A DNA stretch of 33,716 nucleotides, from the NCBI GenBank assembly GCA_937902985.1, contig CALFNG010000056.1:1-33716 (forward strand), given 5' to 3'. Position 1 is the stretch's first letter, and every line of letters begins with the position of its first letter. The position numbers were made by a program, and so were the translations under genes. Positions 6,617-14,442 of this stretch are shown here, piece after piece. The notes beneath the pieces were generated by a model, which searched no databases, was not told the origin of the DNA, and saw only the letters and a list, made by a program, of their open reading frames with translations. This DNA comes from an uncultured Myxococcales bacterium. Its GTDB lineage: Bacteria; Myxococcota_A; Polyangia; Polyangiales; Polyangiaceae.

Positions 6617-8944
6617 GTGGCGGGCGCAGCGAGGGGCGACGAGGGAGGGGCTCGCGGGCAAGTCACCACGGTGTTCGTGAGCGACCCCACCGCCGAGGCG
6701 GAGCGCGTCGCGCAGGCGCTCCGCATGAACGGCTACGTGGTCGTCGACGTGCCGCTCTCGATGCTCGTGGCCCGCGTCGCGGTGCAGTGCCCTGGCGTCA
6801 TCTTGATCGACGCCGACAGCGACGGCGCCCTCGACGCGGTGAGCCGCATGCGCGAGCTGCCCGACGCGGACGACATCGACGTGCTCTTCCTCGCGCGCCC
6901 GGGCGGCGCGGTGGCCAGCCCCGAAGAGGCGCTCGCGCACGAGGGCAGCGGCCTCTTCGTGCGCCCGGTCGACGTGCCCGCCCTGGTGCGCAAGGTCGAG
7001 TCGCTCGCCGGCGCGCCGCGCACGCCGTCGGTGGGGCCGCAATACGGCGGCTACGCCGGGCACGGGCGTGAAGGCTACGAGGGGGCGCCGTCGCTTCCGC
7101 CGGCGAGCATGCGATCGCTCCCTTACACGCCGGCGACGCCGGTGCCGCCGCCAACGGGTCGCCTGTCTTCGATGCGCTCGCCATCCGAGCCGCCGCCGGG
7201 CGTGGCCGCCGTGCGTCGGGTGGCTGCGCCCGCGCCGCCCGTGAGCTCGGAGCTTCAGCAACTCCTTGCCGAGGCCGAGCTCCGCGTCCACATCCGCGCC
7301 GAGACCGACTCGTCGCCGCCGAGTCCCGAAGACGAGATCGAGGCTGTGCTGCCGGCCGAGCTCCTCGCTGCGCTCGACGAGCCGATGGAGGGCGATGACG
7401 ACGACGACGAAGTCGCGCCCCCCGTCGCCTCGCGACGGTCGCAGCACTCGCAGGCCGCGCGCGAACGCACGAACGACGGCGGTGCTCCAAGGACGACGGG
7501 ATCGTCGACGGGCAGCGGCGCGACCCCGCAGGCCCGGCGCCGCGTGAGCACCGACGAGCGGATCGCGACGCACGGTCAACCGCAAGCGCAACCGCCTACG
7601 CAGGCGGGCACCCAAGCGGGACCCACCGGCGGAGGCATCTCGACGACCGGCGGCTCGGAGCCGCGCCTCGATATCAGGGCCGACCGGCCGCCGTCCGACG
7701 CGGGGACGCCGCTCCCGTCCGATGTCGCGACCCCGTCTCCGCCGGACCTGGGGACGCCCGCGCCGTCATGGAGGCTCGGGTCCGATGGGGAGCGCGCGCC
7801 GGGCTCGTCGGGCGGCCGCGCGCCTGCCGGCTCGAGCGTGTCGGGCGCGTCGAACGCGTCGGGCAGCGAGGCGGCTCTGCCTGCCTTGCTCGGCCCCGGG
7901 GACGCCATGCCCGCTCTGGCGCGCGCCATCGCCGCGCGCATGGGCGGTTCGCTGTGCTTCATCGACGGCTCCATCGAGCGCCGGATCGTCCTTCGCGAGG
8001 GGGACATCGGGACGGCGGCGTCGACCGCCGAAGACGAGTCGTTGCTCGCGTTCCTCGGGACGCGCGGCGAACTTCCGCGCGAGACGGTGCGCCGCCTCAG
8101 CTCGAAGTTCGCGCCGTTCGGTCGCCTCGCTGGCGCGGCGCTGGTCGCGCGCGGCTACCTCGGGCAAGACCAGATGTGGCCGACGTTGCGCGCGCACGCC
8201 GAGTGGGTGCTCGCGCGCGTCCTGCAGATGCAGAGCGGGAGCTTATTGCACGAGTCGCGACCGCCGGGTCGGCTCGCAGGCGAACCGAGCGTCTTCGGCG
8301 GCTCGCCGGGCGCGGCGGTCTTCGTCGAGCTCGTCCGACGCATCGTCGCGCCCGCCGACGCGATCGAGCGGCTCGGCGGTCCCGGCGCCCGGCTCGGCGA
8401 GGGCCGCGCCTCGGCGATCCTGGGCGAGTGCTCGTTGACGCCGCACGAGCTCGATCGCCTGCGCGGCTCGTCGGGGAGCACGCTCCGCGACGTACTCGAG
8501 GGCGGGCGCGACCCCGAGAGCCTGGGCGCCGCGGACGATCTGGCGACGGTGGTGTTCGCGCTCGCCCAGCTCGAGGTGCTCGAGATCCTTCCGTCCGTCG
8601 GCGAGCGGCCCGGCGGCCAGGACGACCCCGACCCCGACGACGCGGCGCTCGACGCCGAGGCCGTTCGCGAACGAGTCCGCGCGCGCTCGCAGCTCGTCGA
8701 CGACGGCGACTATTTCGCGGTTCTCGGTGTCGCGCGCGACGCCACCGGGTACGAGGTGCGGAGGGCGTTCCTCGAGCTCCGCCGCGCATTCGATCCATCG
8801 CGGATGCTGACCCCGGAGATCGCCGACCTCGCGGGCGACGTCCGCAAGATCACAGTCGTCCTCGAAGAGGCCTACGAGATCCTGAAAGACTCGGCCCGAC
8901 GCGATCGCTACCGCCGCGCCATCGAGGCCGTACCCGAGGCGTAG
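6617..8944 (+). CDS. Degenerate receiver + DUF4388/PATAN-like + J-like domain protein
   Basis: This 775-aa, probably cytoplasmic, regulatory protein has three parts. Residues about 17-132 look like a CheY-type receiver: TTVFVSDPTAEAERVAQALR, a beta-3 strand VILIDAD (D65/D67) and FVRPVD. The usual KP lysine is an Arg, so it is probably a poor or non-phosphorylatable receiver. Residues about 140-425 are a Pro/Ser/Gly-rich linker with an acidic DDDDDE run. Residues about 430-570 resemble the DUF4388/PATAN domain common in delta-proteobacterial regulators (GSLCFIDGSIERRIVLREGD). The last 80 residues resemble a J domain (DYFAVLGVARDATGYEVRRA), but the HPD signature is replaced by FDP, so Hsp70 stimulation is doubtful. 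The start is GTG, preceded by a G-rich Shine-Dalgarno-like run 3 bases after the TatA-like gene. Partner and function are unknown. Confidence 0.8.
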   Translation: MAGAARGDEGGARGQVTTVFVSDPTAEAERVAQALRMNGYVVVDVPLSMLVARVAVQCPGVILIDADSDGALDAVSRMRELPDADDIDVLFLARPGGAVASPEEALAHEGSGLFVRPVDVPALVRKVESLAGAPRTPSVGPQYGGYAGHGREGYEGAPSLPPASMRSLPYTPATPVPPPTGRLSSMRSPSEPPPGVAAVRRVAAPAPPVSSELQQLLAEAELRVHIRAETDSSPPSPEDEIEAVLPAELLAALDEPMEGDDDDDEVAPPVASRRSQHSQAARERTNDGGAPRTTGSSTGSGATPQARRRVSTDERIATHGQPQAQPPTQAGTQAGPTGGGISTTGGSEPRLDIRADRPPSDAGTPLPSDVATPSPPDLGTPAPSWRLGSDGERAPGSSGGRAPAGSSVSGASNASGSEAALPALLGPGDAMPALARAIAARMGGSLCFIDGSIERRIVLREGDIGTAASTAEDESLLAFLGTRGELPRETVRRLSSKFAPFGRLAGAALVARGYLGQDQMWPTLRAHAEWVLARVLQMQSGSLLHESRPPGRLAGEPSVFGGSPGAAVFVELVRRIVAPADAIERLGGPGARLGEGRASAILGECSLTPHELDRLRGSSGSTLRDVLEGGRDPESLGAADDLATVVFALAQLEVLEILPSVGERPGGQDDPDPDDAALDAEAVRERVRARSQLVDDGDYFAVLGVARDATGYEVRRAFLELRRAFDPSRMLTPEIADLAGDVRKITVVLEEAYEILKDSARRDRYRRAIEAVPEA

Positions 8945-8959
8945 CCAGCTCGCTACGCC
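8938..8959. terminator. Hairpin shared by two converging genes, containing both stop codons
   Basis: A perfect 8-bp inverted repeat GGCGTAGC / GCTACGCC flanks a 6-base loop. Each arm carries the TAG stop codon of one of the two converging genes (plus-strand stop 8942-8944, minus-strand stop 8955-8953). There is no T-rich tail, so intrinsic termination is uncertain. It may act as a bidirectional end structure or protect the RNA ends. Confidence 0.5.
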
Positions 8960-10503
8960 GGGACGAGCCGGTGAAGGGCCGCCTCGTCGCCGCGCTCCAT
9001 GGCGGCTTCGGCTTCGAGGCCCGCGTGGTCCCGGCCGATCGTCGCGATGGCGAGTGTCTTGTCGCCCTTGCGGAACGCGACCGCCGCGTCGCGGGACGCG
9101 AGCTGCCCGGAGCTCTCGACGCGATCCCAGTGCTCGGCGTGGCCGATGTAGTTGATCGTCAGATCGTAGTGCGCGCTCCAGAAGAACGGCACGAGATCGC
9201 AGCGTACCTTCGGGCCGAGCACGCTCCGCGCGGCGATCTGGCCCATGCGCTCCGCGACCACCCAGTGTTCGACGCGGATCGACTCTCCGGTCCGCGCGTC
9301 GGGCCACCGCGCGGCGTCGCCGACGGCCCAGACGCCGGTCGCGCTCGTTCGGAGTCGCTCGTCGACGACGATGCCGCGATCGAGCGCGAGCCCCGCCTCC
9401 TCTGCGAGTGTCACGTCGGGCCGCACGCCGGCGCCGACGATCACGAGATCGGCGGCGAGCCGCTCGCCGTTCGCGAGGACGACCGCGTCGGACTCGATGG
9501 CCTGGGTCGCGACCCCGAGGTGAAAGACGACCCCGTGCTCTTCGTGGACGGCGCGCACGAGGCCTCCGATGGCGTCGCCCATGACGCGCGCGAGAGGCAC
9601 GGCCTCGGGCGCGACCACGTGCACGTCGAGCCCGCGCGCTCGCAGGCTGGCCGCCGCTTCGAGGCCGATGAAACCGGCGCCGATGACGACGGCGCGCTTC
9701 GCGCCGGCGGCCTTCGCGATGATCGCACGGCTGTCGGCGAGAGTCCGGAGGACGAACACGTGCGGCGCGCCGATCCCGGGGATAGGCGGCCTCACGGGGG
9801 AGGCGCCGGTCGCGAGAACGAGCGCGCCGTAGGGCACGGAGGCGCCGCCTTCGAGCTGCACGTGCTTCCCCGCGACGTCGATGGCGACCACGCGCGTCCC
9901 CGTCCGGAGCGCGATCTCGTGCTCGCGGTAGAAGTCGTCGCCCCGGAGCGGGAGCCACTCCTCGGGGGCGTTGCCGGCGAGGTAGTCCTTCGAGAGGTTC
10001 GGCCGATCGACGGGGCCCGTGGCCTCGGCGCCGATGAGCGTGATCGGCCCCGCGTAGCGCGCGTGGCGCAAGGCCTCGGCGCACGCGTTTCCGGCCGCGC
10101 CGGCCCCGACGATCACGACCGACGCCGGCCCCGTATCCGCCAGGCGTACCGTCGCGGCGTCCCGCTTGCCCAGCACGAAGACCTTGCCGTCGCGAGCGAT
10201 GACGTCGAAGCACGCGATCGAGTTCAGCGCGGGCGCGCGCAGGGCCTCACCGGTCCGCAACGAGAAGCAGGCGTGGTGCCACGGACAGCGAACCTCATCG
10301 CCGACGACGAGGCCCTCGGCGAGCGGCCCGCTGTAGTGCGAGCAGGTTGCGCCGACGCCGAAAACGCTGGCGCCGCGCCGCGCGAGGAGGACCGCTTCGC
10401 CGAAGGCGTGGCCGAGCCGCGTGCCGCCGTCGGGTAAGTCGTCCTCGGCGATGCCCTCCGCGAGGTCCGGTCCGGTGAGCTTCTGGTCGCTGTGTTCACC
10501 CAT
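8953..10503 (-). CDS. Rieske-type FAD/NAD(P)-dependent oxidoreductase (AIFM3/ferredoxin-reductase-like)
   Basis: This 516-aa soluble flavoprotein has an N-terminal Rieske [2Fe-2S] domain. The ligands are seen as CSHYSGPL (C54, H56) and CPWHHACF (C73, H76). A pyridine nucleotide-disulfide oxidoreductase fold follows: the FAD-binding GAGAAGNACAEALR (about 133-146), LVLATGASPVRP, the NAD(P)-binding GAGFIGLEAAASLRARG (about 275-291) and the second FAD motif VWAVGDAARWPD. The same domain order occurs in AIFM3-like proteins and some ferredoxin reductases, which move electrons between NAD(P)H and an iron-sulfur partner. No dedicated oxygenase or ferredoxin gene is adjacent, so the partner is unknown. 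The ATG at 10503 is preferred over a TTG 12 codons upstream. It lies 57 bases downstream of the Clp gene and may be cotranscribed with it. Confidence 0.9.
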   Translation of the reverse strand: MGEHSDQKLTGPDLAEGIAEDDLPDGGTRLGHAFGEAVLLARRGASVFGVGATCSHYSGPLAEGLVVGDEVRCPWHHACFSLRTGEALRAPALNSIACFDVIARDGKVFVLGKRDAATVRLADTGPASVVIVGAGAAGNACAEALRHARYAGPITLIGAEATGPVDRPNLSKDYLAGNAPEEWLPLRGDDFYREHEIALRTGTRVVAIDVAGKHVQLEGGASVPYGALVLATGASPVRPPIPGIGAPHVFVLRTLADSRAIIAKAAGAKRAVVIGAGFIGLEAAASLRARGLDVHVVAPEAVPLARVMGDAIGGLVRAVHEEHGVVFHLGVATQAIESDAVVLANGERLAADLVIVGAGVRPDVTLAEEAGLALDRGIVVDERLRTSATGVWAVGDAARWPDARTGESIRVEHWVVAERMGQIAARSVLGPKVRCDLVPFFWSAHYDLTINYIGHAEHWDRVESSGQLASRDAAVAFRKGDKTLAIATIGRDHAGLEAEAAMERGDEAALHRLVPA

Positions 10504-10560
10504 CCGCGAACTGTGGAGTCGGAGCGCCCTCGACGTCAACGCGAGCCGCCCGCGACACGA

Positions 10561-13062
10561 TCAGGCCGTTGCGCAGGCGTCCCGAGCTGGTGCCTTGCGG
10601 CGCCGCACGGCGTCGACGGCCACCCGACCGGCCTCGGCGTCGACCAGCGCCACGTCGCCGCGGTCGATCTCTCCGCGCAGGATCATCTCGGCGATCGGCG
10701 CCTCGACGAGACGGCCGATCGCGCGCCGCATCGGTCGCGCACCGAGCTCTGCGTCGAATCCGCCCTCGTCGAGCAACGCGTCGACCGCGGCCTCGCTGAC
10801 GTCGAGGGTGATGCCGCGGGCCGCCTCGAGGTCTTCGCCCAGCGCGCGGAGCATCCGGCGTGCGACCTCGGCGACGTCGGAGCGCCCGAGCGGGGCGAAC
10901 GCGAGCACTTCGTCGATGCGGTTGTAGAGCTCGGGCGGAAGGCCCGCGCGGGCCGCGGCGCAGAGCGCCTCGGCGTACGCGCTCACGTTGCGTGCGTCGC
11001 GGTCGTCGGCCCGGCTGCGATCGCCGAAGCCGATGCGGCCGCGCAAGACGGGTCGTGCCACGTCGGCGCCGAGGTTCGAGGTCATGGCGATGACGACGTT
11101 CGTGAAATCGACGGTGCGCCCGCGCCCGTCGGTCATGTGCCCCTCGTCGAAGACCTGCAAGAACGCTTCGAGCACGTCCCGGTGCGCCTTCTCGATCTCG
11201 TCGAGCAAGAGCACCTGGTAGGGGCGCTTGCGGACGGCCTCGGTGAGCTGTCCTCCGCCGTCGTGTCCGATGTAACCCGGGGGGGCGCCGACGAGCCGCG
11301 CGATGGCGTGCGCCTCGGCGTACTCGGAGAAATCGAGGCGGGTCAGCGCGTGCGGCGAGTGGAACAGGCACTCGGCGATCGCCTTCGCCGTCTCGGTCTT
11401 GCCGACGCCCGTCGGACCGAGCAAGAGGAACGAGCCGATGGGTCGCCGCGATCGGAAGCCGCTGGCGTTGCGCCGCAGCACGCGGGCGATGCGGCCGAGC
11501 GCCTCGGTGTGGCCTACGATGCGGCCCGCCATGAGCTCCTCGAGGCGGAGCATGCGCGCCCCGTCGGTCTCGAGGAGGCGCTCGACCGGCACGCCGCACG
11601 TTTCGCTCACGACCTCGGCGATCCGCTCGCGGCCGAGGTCTCGTTCGCCGCGCCTGCGCGCGCGGGCGCCCGCGAGATCGAGCACGCTGACCGCCTTGTC
11701 GGGGAGCGCGCGATCGGGCATGTACCGGGCGCTCCACGCGACCGCGGCGGCGATGGCGTCGGGCGCGAAGCGAACGCCGTGGTGCTTCTCGAACGCCGGT
11801 GCCACGCGCTCGAGCGCGAGGACGGCCTCGTCGGGCGCGAGCTCGGCGACCTCGATGGCGGTGAGGCGACGCGCGAGGCCCGCGTCGGAGAGGACGACGC
11901 GCTTGTAGTCTTCGATCGTCGTCGCGCCGATGCACGCGAGCTCGCCGCGCCCGAGCGACGCTTTGAGCTCCGCGGCGGCCTCCTCGTCGGCGCCGAGGAT
12001 CGCGTGAATCTCGTCGAAGAAGATCACTACGCGCCCTGCGCCGCGCGCGACCTCGGCCTTGATTTGCGCCATCCGCTCGGCGAGCGCGCCCCGGACGCCG
12101 GTGCCGGCGAGGAGGCTCGCGGCGTCGATCTCGACGATGATGCGTTCGTCGAGAGACCCCGCCGCGCCGTCGGCGACCCGCTGCGCCAGGCCGCGGACGA
12201 CGCTCGTCTTCCCGACGCCGGCGCCGCCGACGAGGCAGGGGCAGTTGCCGTGGCGCTTGGCGAGGACGTCGAGCGTGCGGTCGATCTCTTCCTCGCGCCC
12301 GAGCACGGGATCGAGCTCGCCCCGCGCCGCCGCCGCCGTCAGGTTGCGCCCGACCGACGTGAGTGCCGGGAAGCGCTTGGGATCGAGCTCGAACCGCTCG
12401 ACGGCCTTCGAGGGGGCCGTCGTCGAGGGGCTCGTCGCCGGGCTCGCGTGGCGATGGCGCCTGGGTCGCGGCGCGACGGATGGCGCGGCCGGCGCGCTCG
12501 TCGGCGACGCGTGCGGCGAACCATGAGAAGCCGGCGTCGACGAGAATCGAGCCGGGCTCGCGGGGCTCGGGGCCGTCGGGCGCACGGGCTGCGTGGCGAG
12601 CGCCTTCGTCGACGACGGCGGCAGCGACAGCTGCGTCGCGCCCGGCATGCGGCGCGGACCGATGATCCCCATCGCAAGGTGCATCGCTGCCGTGCGGAGC
12701 TTGGTCACGTCCGAGCCGCACTGCGTGATCGCGCGGTACGCCGCGGTCGTGCGCTCCTGGCAAAGCGCGAACAAGAGGTGGATGCCGCCCGCGTCGCGCG
12801 ACGGTGACCGCGCCGCGAGCTCGCGCGTGCGCTGGAAAGCGCGCGACACCGCGTCGGCGTGGTCGTCGGTCAAGATCCGCGCGGCCTTGAGCAGCACGTC
12901 GGCGTCGAGCCGGCGTTCCTTGAGCAGCTCCGCTGCGCTGCCCGCGTTCGACGCGATCGCGGCGAGGAGGTGCCCGGTGGTGACGCGCTCTCCGCGCCCC
13001 TTGGCCAGGTGGTCCGCGAGCTTGCGCAGCGAGGCAAGCTCCGATTCGCGGCTGCCGGTCAT
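10561..13062 (-). CDS. Clp-family double AAA+ unfoldase (ClpA/ClpC-like)
   Basis: This 833-aa ATP-driven protein unfoldase begins with a Clp N domain (about 1-135). An unusually long Pro/Ser/Ala/Thr-rich linker follows (about 138-222). AAA1 has Walker A GGAGVGKTS (279-287) and Walker B VVIFFDEIH (345-353). AAA2 has Walker A GPTGVGKTE (549-557), Walker B VLLLDEIEKA and the pore loop PPGYIGH. No ClpB-type coiled-coil middle domain is present. An IGF tripeptide at about 677-679, after TSNLGADVARPVL, sits where ClpA/ClpC carry the ClpP-docking loop, suggesting a ClpP partner. The AAA1 pore loop reads AGTGVRGALAER instead of the usual AG-(K)-Y-RG-F, so the first-ring aromatic is missing. A 10-bp palindrome lies 4 bases before the ATG. 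The exact subfamily is not settled. Confidence 0.88.
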   Translation of the reverse strand: MTGSRESELASLRKLADHLAKGRGERVTTGHLLAAIASNAGSAAELLKERRLDADVLLKAARILTDDHADAVSRAFQRTRELAARSPSRDAGGIHLLFALCQERTTAAYRAITQCGSDVTKLRTAAMHLAMGIIGPRRMPGATQLSLPPSSTKALATQPVRPTAPSPASPARFSSTPASHGSPHASPTSAPAAPSVAPRPRRHRHASPATSPSTTAPSKAVERFELDPKRFPALTSVGRNLTAAAARGELDPVLGREEEIDRTLDVLAKRHGNCPCLVGGAGVGKTSVVRGLAQRVADGAAGSLDERIIVEIDAASLLAGTGVRGALAERMAQIKAEVARGAGRVVIFFDEIHAILGADEEAAAELKASLGRGELACIGATTIEDYKRVVLSDAGLARRLTAIEVAELAPDEAVLALERVAPAFEKHHGVRFAPDAIAAAVAWSARYMPDRALPDKAVSVLDLAGARARRRGERDLGRERIAEVVSETCGVPVERLLETDGARMLRLEELMAGRIVGHTEALGRIARVLRRNASGFRSRRPIGSFLLLGPTGVGKTETAKAIAECLFHSPHALTRLDFSEYAEAHAIARLVGAPPGYIGHDGGGQLTEAVRKRPYQVLLLDEIEKAHRDVLEAFLQVFDEGHMTDGRGRTVDFTNVVIAMTSNLGADVARPVLRGRIGFGDRSRADDRDARNVSAYAEALCAAARAGLPPELYNRIDEVLAFAPLGRSDVAEVARRMLRALGEDLEAARGITLDVSEAAVDALLDEGGFDAELGARPMRRAIGRLVEAPIAEMILRGEIDRGDVALVDAEAGRVAVDAVRRRKAPARDACATA

Positions 13063-13066
13063 CGGA

Positions 13067-13076
13067 AGAGCGCTCT
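13067..13076. promoter_or_regulatory. 10-bp palindrome just before the Clp start codon
   Basis: AGAGCGCTCT is a perfect palindrome ending 4 bases upstream of the Clp ATG on the minus strand, where a ribosome-binding site would lie. It could be a small hairpin hiding the ribosome site or half of an operator. No CIRCE element or recognisable heat-shock promoter is visible here. Confidence 0.3.
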
Positions 13077-13137
13077 CATGACCCCGGGGCCCGGGCCAAG
13101 AAAGGCGCGGGCGGCGACGGCGGTCGCGGCTCGAAGA

Positions 13138-13151
13138 GGCAGCGCGCTGCC
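13138..13151. promoter_or_regulatory. 14-bp palindrome in the gap upstream of the Clp gene
   Basis: GGCAGCGCGCTGCC is a perfect palindrome within the 108-base gap (13063-13170) between the toroid lipoprotein gene and the Clp gene. The same gap also holds the palindromic GGCCCGGGCC near 13088-13097. Either could be a terminator stem for the upstream operon or an operator for the Clp gene. GC-rich palindromes arise easily by chance in DNA of this composition. Confidence 0.3.
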
Positions 13152-13170
13152 GGGGGAACGGATCGCCGAC

Positions 13171-14442
13171 TCACGGCCAAAGCGTCGGGTGCCCCTCGGG
13201 GCGGGCGAGCTCGAAGCGCACCAGCGCGACCCACGCCGTTCCGGCGACGCTCGGAAGGGTGTCGAACGTGAAGGGCACTTCGACGCTCGCGGTCGGAAGC
13301 GAGCCGTCGTTCGCGCGCAAGGGCTCGAGCGCGTCCAGGATCGCCGCGGCCCGATCGAGGTGTCCCGCTCGCCATTCGGCGAGGGCGACCCCTGCGCTGC
13401 CCTCTGGCCAGACGACGTCGAGTCGGTCCCAGGTCTGGGCGGGCAGCTTCCCGGCGAAATGGCGCCTCACCCCCACGTTCTCGATGAGCGGTCCGGCCGC
13501 GTAGGGCCGGTGACCCCGCGCGCTCGAGCGAGGATCGTGCGAGGCGTAGCGCGCGTCGCCGATCGACAGCGCAGTGTCCGCCCGCGCGCGGTCCCCGCTC
13601 GCACCCAGGAAGATCGAGCCCCAGGACGCGCAGTCGAGGGCGAGCGCCTCATCGGCGCCTCGTTCGCCGAATCCCTGCACGAGCTGTCCGCTGGCGGCGC
13701 TCCACGCCCGGCTCTTCAGGGCACGCGCGATCCGCGCGGCCCCGTCCGTGTACGCGCGCGTCCCGGTGATTCGCCCGAGGGCTCGCAAGAAGAAATAGGT
13801 GTCGACGTTGTGCTCGACCGACGCCCACGAGACCTCGCCCGGGTCATAGACCTCGCGGACGTCTTCGTTCGCGGCTTCGTAGCGGATCGTGCCGTTTCCG
13901 CCGAGCACGAGCCCATCGCGCGGATCGCCCGGGCGATCGACCTGCCTCTCCAGCAGATACCCGGCGGCCCTGTGGGCCAGCGCGAGAATCGCGGCGCGCG
14001 CCGCGGCCGCCGGCTCGTCCGCCGACGCGTCGAGGTAGTCGACGGCCGCGTACCCCACCCATGCGATCGCGCCCGCGCGCTCGAATGGCCTCGCGGGGTC
14101 CGGCCCGGGGAGCGTGAACGAGAACGCGATCCCGCCGCTGGACGTCTGCAGGTGCGCCAGGCCGAGCAAGATCCGTCCGGCACGCTCGCGTTCTCCGGCG
14201 CGCAGCAAGGCCAGCGCGACGAGGGCGCTGTCGTACGACGCGACCCGGTTCGTGGTCGGATCGCTGATCGCCAGCAGGCCCGGCGAGTCCGCGTCCGGCC
14301 AGGGGCGCAGCGACCCGACGAGGAACGACGTGGCGTTCCCCACGGCCGCGCCGGCGACAGGGGCCCGGGCCGCCGGGCCGGCCGTGCACGCGGCAGAGGT
14401 CGTCGCTGCAGCCAGCCCCAGCAAGGCGACACGGAGCTTCAT
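13171..14442 (-). CDS. Lipoprotein with putative alpha/alpha-toroid fold, possible polysaccharide-acting enzyme
   Basis: The 423-aa product starts with a lipoprotein signal (KLRVALLGLAAATTSAAC, C19). Repeated helical blocks follow that resemble (alpha/alpha)6-toroid enzymes: SYDSALVALALLRAGE, AIAWVGYAAVDYLDA, SWASVEHNVDTYFFLRALG and WPEGSAGVALAEWRAG. Aromatic and acidic residues in the YDSAL, EHNVDTY and DCASWGS segments could line an active site. Such folds occur in glycoside hydrolases and lyases and in periplasmic enzymes of exopolysaccharide operons (compare BcsZ or AlgL in role, not in sequence). Its ATG lies in an ATGA overlap with the HEAT gene, making it the last cistron of the glycosyltransferase operon. 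Assignment to a numbered enzyme family is not possible by eye, and enzymatic activity is inferred. Confidence 0.7.
   Translation of the reverse strand: MKLRVALLGLAAATTSAACTAGPAARAPVAGAAVGNATSFLVGSLRPWPDADSPGLLAISDPTTNRVASYDSALVALALLRAGERERAGRILLGLAHLQTSSGGIAFSFTLPGPDPARPFERAGAIAWVGYAAVDYLDASADEPAAAARAAILALAHRAAGYLLERQVDRPGDPRDGLVLGGNGTIRYEAANEDVREVYDPGEVSWASVEHNVDTYFFLRALGRITGTRAYTDGAARIARALKSRAWSAASGQLVQGFGERGADEALALDCASWGSIFLGASGDRARADTALSIGDARYASHDPRSSARGHRPYAAGPLIENVGVRRHFAGKLPAQTWDRLDVVWPEGSAGVALAEWRAGHLDRAAAILDALEPLRANDGSLPTASVEVPFTFDTLPSVAGTAWVALVRFELARPEGHPTLWP

Noticed and set aside
13063-13170. Heat-shock operator (CIRCE) upstream of the Clp gene
   Set aside because: Palindromes are present but none matches the TTAGCACTC-N9-GAGTGCTAA pattern.
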